A DNA stretch of 64,000 bases from Isoetes taiwanensis (taxonomy: Eukaryota > Streptophyta > Lycopodiopsida > Isoetales > Isoetaceae). Below the pieces are notes generated by a model. That model made no database searches and was not told where the DNA came from. It saw only the letters and a list, made by a program, of their open reading frames with translations. Shown here piece by piece: positions 1-12,319 of this stretch (the stretch's first letter is position 1; each line of letters starts with the position of its first letter). Made by a program: the position numbers and the translations under genes. The stretch lies in contig JAJEKV010000033.1 of assembly GCA_021234155.1 (NCBI GenBank), positions 5,446,635-5,510,634 on the forward strand. The letters are read 5' to 3'.

Positions 1-113
1 AAAACTATCTAATATGTCATAAAGCATAGAACCCTTTTACCAAAAACACTAAGTTTGATTCTAGAGCAGGAGAGTAAAAAACCTCTGCAATATATTGGTT
101 TCATGCATGTAGA

Positions 114-3100
114 TCACCCAAAATGAGAAAAAGAAAAAAGGGTACTCCAGGGAAAAGAAACAGACCAAAGGAGCCAGTGTTCTTGATGCCACTGGTGCCT
201 GTGAGCAGGATCTTGAACAGTCTGGAGTGCATCTTCTCCAAATGTGACCTAATTGATTACCTGCTCCAAAAATATAATGCATAGAGAGGGAACAGAAATT
301 ATATGAATGAAATTTTTGGCCAATCTCAAACTAACCTACCATGTTCAACTGCTGCCTAAATATCATGATGTTTAACCCTGATACAGGAACATTTTCCAAA
401 GATTCGAAGAAGATATAAATTGAAAATGTATGACGAAGAAGCGTACAGTCTGTACCATGTTTCTTTTAGGTATAGACAGGCATAGAACATCCATGCTGTG
501 GGGTTTTGTTGTCCAGAAAATCCTATTGCCTTAGGTACACCGTCATAGTCCAGCTAACATGCATGCATGCTCTGCCATCTGCAAGAACTCACGCACCACA
601 CTTACACTTGTCTAATATTTCTAGACATAACATGTAGAATAAACTGAAAATCATAAATCAGGAAAAGGGCTAGGGATATTGCACTTACAATTTCTGCATG
701 GCCATAGCATAGAACTTCCCAAAATGTTCCAAACAGCATATCAGCAGCAAGAACTTCACCAGACATATTAACATGAAAGAGTTGCAAATAATCAATTTCG
801 TTGAGCCACCTCTTACCTAAAATGGGAACATATGGCTTCTGTAAATGTATTTGCAGCATGAAACATTAAATAAATCTGTCTGGAGCATTGTCCCAATCGC
901 TACGACACAAACTACTCCACTATATAGATTTAGTAATCTCAATGAATCTAATAATATTAAGCGAGCTGAGAAAGGATTTATCTAGCAGACTGTGTAAGGC
1001 TCTGCACAACCGCATTTTGTAGAAAGAGAGTGCCTGTTGTACCCATAATGTGCCAAGGCAAGGCATCAAGCACGGTATTCTAGGAGACCATTTTATAATG
1101 GTAAAATTGGAGTGCCAGCTTCAACCATCGTTGTTCGACAGAAACTAATTTATAGAGATAGACACCATTTAAGACATTAAGACAGGCAATGATAAGGAAT
1201 GAGCTTGGAAGCATATTGAAATGCAATATACATGGATCTGAAATGCAAGCAGTGTTCCCATAGATCAAAACTTATATCATATGGAATGTGGACTCTTACG
1301 ATGTCTCACAACGCAAGCAAGCAAAGTTGGAACCACTTGATACCTCCTCTAATGGCATGTTTAAGAATGCTGATATTGATGATGCATCTCGTACCTAAGC
1401 ACCAACCTCTGAGTTTAATACTTCGTGTTTTTTATCCACCAGTGTTCCTTCCACTTAAACCATGCATAATCCAAAAGGTAAATGGGAGAATGAAAAAATG
1501 CGAGTTCATGCACAAACTACATTTGGTAGGGAATAAAAAATCTGGAAAGTCTGATGGTGTAGTGCATTTGTAGATGTGCACATATATGAAGCTCTGCCAT
1601 ATTACCAATAGAGATGCCCATAATAGATACGGCTCTATGACTGATCTTGCTTCCTTTATGTAGCTATATTTGAGCAACTGCTAATAAATCCAATAATATC
1701 TTGCTTTAGCTGCCTATAGAACCTGATAAGAAATGGCTATTGAAAACAAAACAATAGGATTGAGCATACCAGAATAGCGGCTATTGAAAATAGAGGCATG
1801 ATTGAGCTTTCGCATATAATCAGTCCGAATTAACATGGTGCATTTCTGCTGTGGAGCTAGCGGTTAAATGGACCATGTAGTGGAAAAGCTGAATGGAAAA
1901 TGCCCTGTGAGACTTATTTGCTACAGGATACATATTGCACCATGAAGTAAGCCATGCGAATGTGAATGGATTTGACAATTGGATGGATCCTTGCATCATG
2001 ATCATAGAAACAGTGTGCCTCTTGATCAGGACCTATAAATGATCAAATTTTCCCCTACAAACCATAATGTCATAGAGATTTGCACTATTCCACACCATTT
2101 TTCCTAATATTTCTAGACATAACATGTAGAATAAACTGAAAAATCATAAGTCAGGAAAAGGGCTGGGGATATTGCACTTACAATTTCTGCATGGCCATAG
2201 CATAGAACTTGCCAAAATGTTCCAAGCAGCATATCAAGAGCAAGAACTTCACCCGACATATTAACATGAAAGAGTTGCAAATAATCAATACACATACAAT
2301 GGTCTCAAACCATGTATTTTAATCACCTTCAAAATAGAAATATGCAAAGGCTCACCTGCAAAGGCTACCGACTCTACCACGTTTCTAGTGGACTAATTGC
2401 CTCCTGCCAGATAATCTTGAGCCAACATGGACAATTATTTGATAATCAAATAAACAAAGTTTAATCTAGTGACACCTACATTATTTGGCATGACCAAAGG
2501 TTGGAAATTTGGCATACAAATACTACATCTTCATGTAGATCTCCCTCTTACAGTGGATTTAAAGATGATGGAGTTTGTAGTGGACGTATGTAAACCATCT
2601 TTAGGAGATCAACAGATCTGATTTAATATAGCCCTGGTGTATGACAACATATAAACATGCTTGAGAGAGAAAAACACAGCTTGTAAAAAATCGTAAAAGG
2701 AGCAATTATGGACATCAAAGTTGATCTCATCTATCTAAGAACCAACCTTCCAATGAAGTAAGCAGCTGAAGAAAGCAGAAGACATGCCATAGCATTCCAA
2801 TAGATAGAAAATATATTCTTATTGACACCATACTCATAAAGATGTAGCAAACTCAAAGACGCAAAAAAGTGGATGAAAATGTATGCAATCATCAGTACCT
2901 CCACAACTGAAGATACTGCCTCTGTAATTCCTCCTCTGCAGTTCTGATTCCATGCTCATGCATTACAAACTTGATTTTTGGACCTAATTCCTGCACCAAT
3001 GCAAGCGATCATAAGCAAACAGTACAACCCCCTTTCCGATGCAAAAATTTGAAGAATGCCAGGGAAGTAGAGCCGTTAGGGTTTAGAAAGCCTGGAAGAA

Positions 3101-3182
3101 AGAAAATCTCAAATTGCAAGCTGGGACTCATACCTATCTTCAACGGAAATGCACGCTGGATTGCCTCAGCCGACATGCACAT
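114..3182 (-). CDS. Unrecognised multi-exon gene fragment, small membrane-like protein
   Basis: I do not recognise this protein. Candidate exons in transcription order are 3182-3134, 2983-2899, 2851-2747, 2384-2356, 816-689 and 248-114. All introns have GT-AG ends, phases match at every join, and together they give 177 codons including the stop. The start MCMSAEAIQRAF lies at 3182; a second ATG at 3176 is possible. Exon 3 encodes a hydrophobic stretch (WNAMACLLLSSAAYFIG) that could span a membrane. Exon 5 (LQLFHVNMSGEVL) is also present as a near-identical extra copy at 2104-2289. I chose splice sites to keep the frame open, so exact borders are uncertain. The gene sits directly behind a Helitron-like 5' end, so it may be captured rather than a native locus. 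No full-length relative is visible for comparison. Confidence 0.4.
612..796. repeat. Exon-containing direct repeat, copy 1
   Basis: A 185-bp segment holding most of candidate exon 5 and its GT donor (GAAATT/GTAAGTGC on the minus strand) is repeated at 2104-2289 with only a handful of base differences. This copy has the usable acceptor (TTTTAG/GTAAGAGG) just outside the repeat, so it is the likely functional exon. Confidence 0.85.
2104..2289. repeat. Exon-containing direct repeat, copy 2 (intronic)
   Basis: Near-identical copy of 612-796, lying inside the predicted intron between candidate exons 4 and 5. It keeps the reading frame and the donor. The match ends before the acceptor of copy 1, and the bases upstream offer no clear AG acceptor, so it is probably a non-functional exon duplicate. 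Most differences change an amino acid (for example E to Q and F to L). Confidence 0.85.
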
Positions 3183-3383
3183 GCCACTTTGGAAGAATAA
3201 AAGAATTTGAAAGCAAACCACTTAATTTCGACGCCACCAAAATGTAAAATACTTTTCTATGATTTTTGGAAGATCGGAAAGTTTTCCGGCGGCTAGAACC
3301 CCAAAAAATCTTAGGAAATCAACTTATAAAAAATTCCAAATTTTTTTTATCCAAACCGGAAAATCCCAAATTAAAAGAGTTGA

Positions 3384-4544
3384 TATAGTATTTGTGCATT
3401 TTATATTCCTGCCTTGTAAAGGATCAATATCAACCTATATTACATTATATTATATTATTATTATATGTTCCCCTAGTTTCCTGCTTATACAAGAAGAAAG
3501 CGAGTTGGCAAAATTAATTTATATGAACATTAAACAAAGTTATAAATGCTTATCATGCTCATCATTTCAAACTGCTTATCTATATAGAACAAGATATGGC
3601 TGCTATTCATTTCTTAAAATGCAGCTATTCTATCTTACTATAGCATAAGCTATGCACACAAGGAAGTACTTTGCATTGGATAAAAAAAGCACAGAAATAA
3701 AGATTGTGTGCTTGATGTTATGTCCTTGGCTCTCAGCCCTGCACCCTTCCATCATTGTAAACGAACATTATAACATGATATGCCTGCTCCAAGGATAGAG
3801 ATGCTTGCTGAAATTGCAAGATTGTTAATATCACAATTATATTCTCACAGAACATATGCGGGCTAGATTTCAACAATCTTAACCTGCCTTTGGCTGCCTC
3901 CCGTCGTTCCTGTAACAAAAAAAGATATCCTGTTCAAGATGTGTTTATTTAAATGTAGATCTTCTTTTCTCCCTGTGCCTTGCCCATATATTGTTTACTT
4001 AATCTCGAAATAATCAGCATTTTTAAACATCAGCATGGCAAAACAGACCTAAGAGCAAGTTTTACCAACTTTGCCATTTGGTGAAGCTTAGAAGATGGAA
4101 AAGTAAAAAAATAGAATGCTTGCATTATCAGGAGGTATAACATGTCCTCTCAGAAGCACGAAAGCATCTTAACAAACTATAATAAGGCCATTGTTGTCAT
4201 ATAGTTATGATGACATGGCCAGTAATAATTAAAGTTTGATCTTCCAGAATTGACTTGCAACTACTTACATTTAGAAATCTATTGTACAAATTACATATGG
4301 TTGAGCATGATTTCTAAGACCTTGTATGCCTTCTGTTAGACCTGAGCCTATAGGATGCAACATTAGTGTGGACACTGGCATTATTAATGTACTACAACAA
4401 TTAAATATGTCTCTATTATTCATATTGCATGACAGGAAATTTGCTAAGAAATTGTAGTTTTTGTTCGATGGCATCAAGAGCTATTTGCAAGCCTTCAAAA
4501 CATCTTCTGGCATGTATTATCGAAAGCTAATTCCAATTGACATA
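3384..4544. other. Non-coding stretch, no feature recognised
   Basis: AT-rich sequence with only short chance reading frames on both strands. I see no conserved domain, RNA gene or repeat here. Confidence 0.5.
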
Positions 4545-7500
4545 GGATGTTGGTCTATGTTTCATAGAATATCATTCTATAAAATTCCTCTTACATTCTC
4601 CAAGATTCAAGAAAAATTCCCCTAGATTCTCAAAGATATTAGAAGATTCTCTTGACATTCTCATAAGATTCTCTTGAGATTCTCCTAGATTCCTTTGGAT
4701 TCCACAAAGGTTTCCCTAGATTCTCCAAGGTCCCATCAAGATTCCTCTAGATTTTCAAGAATTTTACAAAGATTCTGCTAGATTCCCTTGGGTCCTCCAA
4801 GATTCTTGTAGATTCTCTTAAATTCCCTTAGATTCTCCAAGTTTCCATCAGGATTCCTTTAGATTCTCAAGCATTTTATGAAGATTCCAGACATTCCCTT
4901 AGATTCCACTAAGATTCCTCTAAGTTCCCTTAGATTTCCAACATTCTATGTAGATTCTCTTAATTTCTCGTGGATTCTATAAAGATTCCCTTAGCTTCCT
5001 TAAGATTCTATTGAGATTCTTCTAGATTCTCAAAGATGATCCCAAATTTCCTCTAGATTTTGTAAGATTGTATGTAGATTCTCCTACATTCCTTTGGATT
5101 CTGTAAAGATTCCCCTTGATTTTCCAAAGTCCCATTATGATTCCTCTAGATTTTCAAGAATTTTATAAAGATTTTGGTAGATTCCCTTGGGTCCTCCAAG
5201 ATTCTATGTGGATTCTCTTAAATTCCATTCCATCAAGATTCCATTAGATTGTCAAGCATTTTATGAATATTCCCGTAGATACCCAAACATTCCCTTGAGA
5301 TTCCCTTAGATTCCACTAAGGTTTCCCTAAGTTCCCTTAGATTCCCAAGATTCTATGTAGATTCTCTTAGATTCCTTAAGATTTTCTTGAGATTCCCCTA
5401 GATTCTAAAAAATGAGCCCAAATTTCCTCTAGATTTTGTAAGATTGTATGTAGATTCTCCTAGATTCCTTTAAATTCTATAAAAATTCGCCTAGATTCTC
5501 CAAGATCCCATCTAAATTCCTCTAGATTTTGAGAATTTTATAAAGATTCTGCTATATTTCCCAGGGTCCTACAAGATTCTATGTAGACGTTCTCTAGATT
5601 CTCAAAGATTCCATCAAGATTCCCTTAGATTGTCGAGCATTTTACAAAGATTCCCTTAGATTCCCAAACATTCCCTTAAAATTCGATCACATTGGCTCCA
5701 ACTGCTATGGAACGATACCAATGCATCACTCATTGGAACGCTCTCATCGAGAGTAATCCAACGACATGGGTTCCACCTTCATCCGACCCCTCTACTCCAA
5801 GTTATGGCGATTTGAAGGCGGTTAAGAAAAGGAAGCTTCCTAGAAAGTCAATATTAATGGCTTCATTAATGTTAAAGAAATTGCACCTTCATTGCACCTT
5901 CTTATAACGTTTCGACGGATGAGATTCTTGCCCCCTTTTTGTAATCAGCGGTCGAGATTTCTTGCCCTAATTTGCATGCATATGGATGACCCATGCATAG
6001 GCCCATGCATGCCCCCATGCCTATGTGGCAACATCATAGCCATTGACCAAGTAATTTAACGGCTGTCGATTACATATAAATGGGCATTATATCACGAGAG
6101 GCATGATATACCTATAAATAAGTTCCCTTAGATTCCCAAGATTCTATGTAGATTCTCATAGATTCCTTTAGATTCCTTAAGGTTCTCTTGAGATTCCCCT
6201 TGATTCTAAAAAATGATCCCAAATTTCCTCTAGATTATGTAGATTCTCCTAGGTTTCTTTGGATTCTATAAAGATTCCCTAGATTCTCCAAGGTCCCATC
6301 AAAGTTCCTCTAGATTTTTAAGAATTTTATAAAGATTCTGCTAGATTTCCTTGGGTCCTCCAAGATCCTATGTAGATGCTCTTAGATTCTCTAGATTCTC
6401 AAAGATTCCATCAAGATTCCCTTAGATTCTCAAGCATTTTATGAATATTCCCTTAGATTCCCAAACATTCCCTTAGAATTCGATCACATTGGCTCCAACT
6501 GCTACGGAACGATACCAATGCACCACTCCTTAGAAAGCTCTCGACGAGAATAATCCAATGGCATGCGCGCCACCTTCATCCGACCCCTCTACTCCAAGTT
6601 ATAGCAATTTGAAGGCAGTTGAGAAAAGGAAGCTTCCTAGAAAGTCAATGTTAATTGCTTTTTAGTGTTAAAAAAATGCACCTTCCTTGCACCTTCTTAT
6701 AACATTCCAATGGATGAGATTCTTGCCCCCTTTTTGTAATCAACGGTCGAGATTGCTTGCCCGAATTTGCATGCATATGGATGACATGTGCATAGGCCAA
6801 TGCATGCCCCCATACCTATGTGGCAACATCATAGTCGTTGACCAAGTAATTTAACGGCTATGATCGATATTACATATAAATGGGCATTATGTCACGAGAG
6901 GTATGATATACCTATAAATAAGTTCCCTTAGATTCCCAAGATTCTATGTAGATTCCCTTAGATTCCCTTAGATTCCCTAAGGTTCTCTTGAGATTCCACT
7001 AGATTCTAAAAATGATCCCAAATTTCGTCTAGATTTTGTAAGACTATAAGTAGATTCTCCTAGGTTCATTTGGATCCTATGAATATTCCCCTAGATTCTC
7101 CAAGGGCCCATCAAGATTCCTCTAGATTTTCAAGAATTTTATAAAGATTCTGCTAGATTTCCTTGGGTCCTCCAAGATTCTATGTAGATTCTCTTAAGTT
7201 CCCTTAGGTTCTCTAGATTCTCAAAGATTCCATCAAGACTTTCTTAGATTCTCAAGCATTTTACGAAGATTCCCTTAGATTCCCAAACATTCCATTAGAA
7301 TTCTCTCACATTGGCTCCAACTGCTATGGAACGATACCAATGCACCATTCGTTCGAAAGCTCTCGTCGAGAGTAATCCAAAGGCATGGCCCCACCTTCAT
7401 CCGACCCCTCTACTCCAAGTTATGGCGATTTGAACGCGGTTAAGAAAAGGAAGCTTTCTAGAAAGTCAATATTAATGGCTTCATTAATGTTAAAAAAATG

Positions 7501-8277
7501 CATCTTCCTTGCACCTTCTTATAACATCTCGACGGATGAGATTCTTGCCCCTTTTTTGTAATCAACGGTCGAGATTGCTTGCCCTAATTTTCATGCACAT
7601 GGATGACCCATGCATAGGCCCATGCATGCCCCCCATGCCTATGTGGCAACATCATAGTCATTGACCAAGTAATTTAACGACTATGATCGATATTACGTAT
7701 AAATGGGCATTATATCACGAGAGGCATGATATACCTATAAATAAGTTCCCTTAGATTCCCAAGATTCTATGTAGATTCTCATAGATTCCCTTAGATTCCG
7801 TAAGGTTCTCTTGAGATTCCACTAGATTCTAAAAAATGATCCCAAATTTCCTCTAGAGTTTGTAAGATTGTATGTAGATTCTCCTAGGTTCCTTTGGATT
7901 CTATAAAGATTCCCCTAGATTCTCCAAGGTCCCATATATCAAGATTCCTCTAGATTTTCAAGAATTTTATAAAGATTCTGCTAGATTTCCTTGGGTCCTC
8001 CAAGATTCTATGTAGATTCTCTTAAGTTCCCTTAGGTTCTCTAGATTCTCAAAGATTCCATCAAGATTTCTTTACATTCTCAAGCATTTTACGAAGATTC
8101 CCTTAGATTCCCAAACATTCCCTTAGAATTCGATCACATTGGCTCCAACTGCTATGGAACGATACCAATGCACCGCTCATTGGAAAGCTCTCGATAAGAG
8201 TAAATCCGACCCCTCTCGAAGTTAAAGCAATTTGAAGGCAGTTAAGAAAAGGAAGCTTCCTAGAAAGTCAATGTTAA
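4545..8277. repeat. Higher-order tandem array of degenerate AGATTC-type motifs
   Basis: AGATTC and its one-base variants recur every 10-18 bases for kilobases (typical core TTCCCTTAGATTCCC). From about 5332 this is organised into larger units: roughly 350-420 bp of motif array, then a ~440-bp unique part. The unique part starts near ATCACATTGGCTCCAACTGC and ends with CTATAAATA. Unit starts (AGTTCCCTTAGATT) are at 5332, 6121, 6921 and 7744, so the last three are spaced 800 and 823 bp. An extra array-only block starts near 4926. The fourth full unit is cut at 8277 by a Helitron and resumes at 13015. The small reading frames in the unique part (such as 5692-5907) are not conserved in frame between units and are not called genes. 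Confidence 0.9.
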
Positions 8278-8307
8278 CTAGTAATGGGTGCCCGGCGTTG
8301 CCGGGCA
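8278..8307 (-). other. Helitron 3' terminus: hairpin plus CTAG
   Basis: On the minus strand the order is TGCCCGGC, loop AAC, GCCGGGCA, then a 7-base spacer, then CTAG at the element edge. This matches the canonical Helitron 3' terminator (short GC-rich hairpin close to CTRR). A related hairpin with the same AAC loop occurs at 34550-34575. Confidence 0.9.
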
Positions 8308-9355
8308 TAAGTACGGTTCCATGTGACAACCATGAAGTTGTAGACACACTTATAATACCTCGATATTTGAGAAGGAGTGAAGAGAGCAATAGGAGAAGGA
8401 AGATGAGCATTTCATAGAATTGGCAGTATGTAAAGTGGCTACATAATTGTATAGAAAGATGAGAGTTGTACACGTCACATGCATGGGTTGCCAGAACCAT
8501 TGAAGGTACGAAGCTTGTATAGTCAATAGTTGCACCGAAGGAGGGGAAGAGGTTCTGAGCAATTTGTCCTTACTCTGACAAAAAAAAAAAAGGATCAACT
8601 AAAATGAGAATGCAATTGTTTTTATATTTGAATGTCTCACATTACTACTATATGTTGCAGAGTGAAAGTTTATAATTAAAAAAAGAATCGTAGCTAAGAT
8701 ATTACCATTCAATCCCTATGTGCTAGCAATTAATATGGTTATATGGATATGAGAAACACAATGCCATGAGCAAATGTTAGTCAGCTATCCTATAGAAGCT
8801 ATGAATTTAGATTGTTTAGATCATTTTCGACTTTTGCATGCATGTTTTTTTATGTCTATATATGATAAAAAGCAATATAAGGAATTTGTGATTACATTTC
8901 TTGTGTTCTAAGTCGCATAATTAATCGTTGACTACTTGTTGCATTATCAAATTTCTTCATTGAAGGGATCTTCTATGCCTCTTTTAAATTGTCAAGGGAT
9001 AGAATGGTGGGACACTTTCTGTCTGCAAGTCCTAATGGGGATCGATATTTTATGCCTATATTTAATTAAGCTATTTAATTTCTACCTTGAGCTATTAACA
9101 CCTCTACATGCCAAAGCACGGAAAGTTAATTTGACATTATTAATGAATAGTAGGCCTTCGAATGTTGTTAAAGGGTTTTCGAGAACAAAGTCCTAAATGT
9201 CCTTAGGTGAATTTTTTACTCAAGGAGTGCCTAATTGTTGGACATAATACAAATTGAAAGTATATAATGGATGAAAATCTCCATTGGAAACTTTATTTTT
9301 ATTTTACCCAACTTTATTTCAAACAAAAGTCAAAGAAGTTTAAGTTAAAAGATGT

Positions 9356-10254
9356 TGTGTACTACCCACCAGCTTTCGAGGACATGGCAAAGAATCTTGT
9401 GTACTACCACCCCATCAAGTTTTTGAGAACATGCCAGAAAATCTACACTGGTAATGCCGGCATGTTTTATAGGCTGAGACCATCCTATTGCGATGTTTAA
9501 CCTTTTACACATATTATGGATGTGACTCTCCAAATACAACTGCGTATACTTTCATCCATCCTGATTATATGTTGATTAATCCTACGGTTTATATTATAAC
9601 GCTTCGACCATAACTCCAAGAAATCTGGATTCCATAACAATATATGAAGAAGAGACTGACCATAGTTAACGCTTTGACCATAACTCCAAGGAACGTAGAT
9701 TCCATAACAATATATGAAGGAGAGACTGACTATGGTAGCACTGATGTTTGTCTTTCAAGATATGCAAATTTGAATTACTTCCATGATATTCAACTATTCA
9801 TGATATGCAATGTCATTATCTAAACTCTTATTGCCTTTTGTTTCAACCCTCCATGTGTCCTAGTTTCAATTTTGATGCTGATACTATTGGCAGATCCTTG
9901 TAACAACCCTATTTAAAAAATTGAAAGAACAAAATGCAAACTTGTAATAGCTCCAATAGGCCATGATGTAGAGTGGTTATGGATTTTATTTTTATTGTTC
10001 ATGAACACAACATGATTTTTCTACAATGGCATCCCACTTTTGAAATCTCATATAGCTTAAGCATTAGACAAACCTAGACAATGTATTGATCTCATGTCCA
10101 GAGTGCCATACCTATAACATTCTCAACTGGAATTTTAAAATGGCAACAATACATTTAAAATGTTAGAATCTGTTTGAGATCAGATGAAGCAAAGAGCCTT
10201 AGAAAAGTTGGTTTTAGATCAGATGAAGCAAAGAACCTTAGAAAAATTGGTTTT
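9356..10254. repeat. Short tandem duplications inside the Helitron
   Basis: At least two clear head-to-tail duplications occur in the left half of the Helitron: a 70-bp unit at 9597-9666/9667-9736 and a 39-bp unit at 10177-10215/10216-10254. A weaker pair sits near 9356-9425, around GTGTACTACC. Copies differ by a few bases. No gene is recognised in 8308-10640 otherwise. Confidence 0.75.
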
Positions 10255-10639
10255 AAGCTAACCAGCAAAGAAGATCTCCTCTTATCACTTTGCAAAGGTA
10301 AATACAACCTTAAATTTCCTGAACAACTTCATGGGTACTTCTGGGCACATGATCATTAAATTTGCAAGATGCTTCAAACCATCTACATGTTTCCTAGAAT
10401 CCATCTCCACAGATCAAGCAGCACTATCTTCAAAACTTGCAATTGCTTATGCAAGTCTTTCAATCTTGAGCAACTAAAATAGAAAACAAATCATGAAGTC
10501 TGGATATGAAGATGCACATTTTCAATAATTGGAATAAGTGACGGTTTTCAAAGCACAGATGTACCTTCAATCTCTACTGATCCACTACTCTAGAGAACGA
10601 ATCAATCAGCTCCAACATATCCTTTCTATTTTACCTTAG

Positions 10640-12319
10640 ATTAAATGGTTAAATTGTAGACAACGTAAAATAAAAAGCCCACTTAGTTCTATTTAGATGT
10701 TGCCGAATTGGCAGAGAAATGCCTGCAAGCTCCAAGTACAATCCTGATATATCAAAGACAACTTCAAAGAGCTTTGCAACTGGGAAGGCATATATAATCC
10801 AGTTCACGAAATGAACCTACAACATATTGTTATACCATATTTTAAGCCTTGCCATATTGGTTTGTCCAAATTCAGACATGCAAATTGACCTCTGAAACAA
10901 ACCAGAGTAGCTGAAGATGGATTCCATTTTATCTATCACTGTTCAATAAGAAAGTAATTGCCTTTTGACCCTCATTATGTTAGAGTAAACATAGAAACTT
11001 CCCAAGGAAATGCAGATACAATTAGCTCTTTTCACCTGACTTGGCTCTCAAGCCCTACGGCATATGACCTGGATAGTGGTCTGCGATGCTTATGAGTCCA
11101 TTATTATTCATCAGGGAGCAGTCTAAAAACAAATTATCGTCAGAAAGATCATAATTCTTATTGCAACAACCTTGCCATCTGACAGTTCAAGCGGAAGTTG
11201 ATAACTAAACCCTATATATAAGAATATACATGTGAAGATAAGGAACCAGAAATGCTCACCTCAGGGTTTGAAGAGAGCAAAGCTTGTATGCTTCCTACCA
11301 ACCCATATGCTCTGAAGCACACTGATAAGGATAAATCAAGCAGCAACAATTAGCAACTGATGGAAAGATGCCAACATGAAAGAGATACCTTCTCTGTTGA
11401 AGCAGACCACACAGAACCCAGAGTTGAACCTCTCAAGTACTCCATGGGCTGCTCTTCATCATAATGCAAAAAAGGGCCAGTATTCTAGAGAGAATATGCA
11501 ACATCTTTCTTTCAAATGTCCATATAAAACACAATCAACCTAGAATGCAATTTTTGTAGACAGGGTGGTTGAAATAAATACATGTCATTCTTTTGTATGC
11601 AATCAAGAGTCTTCATGATTTGCATTCATCAAGACTCCCACCATAATAGCTCTGAACAAAATTCTGCTCTATTAGGTTTCTAATGGCAGACCTGAGAGCG
11701 ATCCATGGGCCAGCTTTGATCTGATAATTGAATATGCATTATCATGTTCTTGAGAGATGATGGGCCATATAAAAAGGAGCCAATTTACAGTTGAGTATTT
11801 CCATCTTTAGGCTTGCAAGAACTCAGCAAAAGACATCCTAAATTTGGCGCAGTCAATGAAGAATATACAGTAGCCTTCTGGAGCAGCTAAGAGGTTTATA
11901 CATACTACCAGTTCATATGTAATAGAGCTTTCTCAATGTCAGGCTTGAGGTATTGGTAGTTTAATAAGCTACATTAACTATCAACTATTGCCCCAGCATG
12001 CAGTTCATTCTGCAATTTAGGTAGCGCCGAAAATCCATAACTTGAAGAAAGCAACACATCCTGATAAGGACTTGCTACCTTCCAGGTTAGATTGGCATGA
12101 ATATTGCACAACAAAAAGAAGCTACTGAAAACAGAAGTGAAGAACTGAAAACAAACAACAATAGAACCACACATCTATATTGAGCATTACCTGAAATTGA
12201 GAATTTTCTATCTTGAGCAGGTAATTCTTCGAGGCACCATAATGTTCGCAAACATGAGAATAATATCCTTGGAAACTCTTAGAGTTCGGGAGATCTGCAA
12301 CTGCTGGAGAACAAATGTC
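10640..12319 (-). pseudogene. Captured exon candidates of an unrecognised gene inside the Helitron
   Basis: Exon-like blocks on the same strand as the Helitron. 12319-12191 gives 43 codons (contains SFQGYYSHVCEHYG) and has an AG acceptor and CAG/GTAATG donor. 12078 to about 11974 contains SPYQDVLLSSSYGFSALP. 11484-11389 gives 32 codons (contains PMEYLRGSTLGSVWSAS) with good splice sites. 11321-11260 contains FRAYGLVGSIQALLSSNPE and a GAG/GTGAGC donor. 10816 leftward contains WIIYAFPVAKLFEVVFDISG. The first and third blocks are whole codons at both ends. The 11321 block does not join the 11484 block in phase, so the set is not a clean gene and may be decayed or drawn from more than one source. 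I do not recognise the family. Confidence 0.4.

Larger units (their letters stand above)
1..3383 (-). mobile_element. Probable Helitron (5' part), continuing past the left edge
   Basis: On the minus strand a Helitron-style start (TC preceded by A) lies at 3383. The next ~125 bases align by eye, with small gaps, to the 5' end of the well-defined Helitron ending at 13014. Shared blocks include TTTCCTAAGAT, GCCGGMAMAC and TCCAAAAATC. In both elements the first exon-like sequence follows soon after and reads in the same direction. The 3' hairpin and CTRR end would lie left of the window and cannot be seen. The alternative is that both loci share a dispersed repeat and this one is not a Helitron. 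Confidence 0.45.

Noticed and set aside
5692-5907. 71-aa frame in an array unit as a gene
   Set aside because: The other units carry shifts and stops at the same place, so coding is not conserved.
4545-8277. CRISPR-like array
   Set aside because: Motifs are degenerate, spacing is irregular and too short for spacers, and the genome is a plant nucleus.
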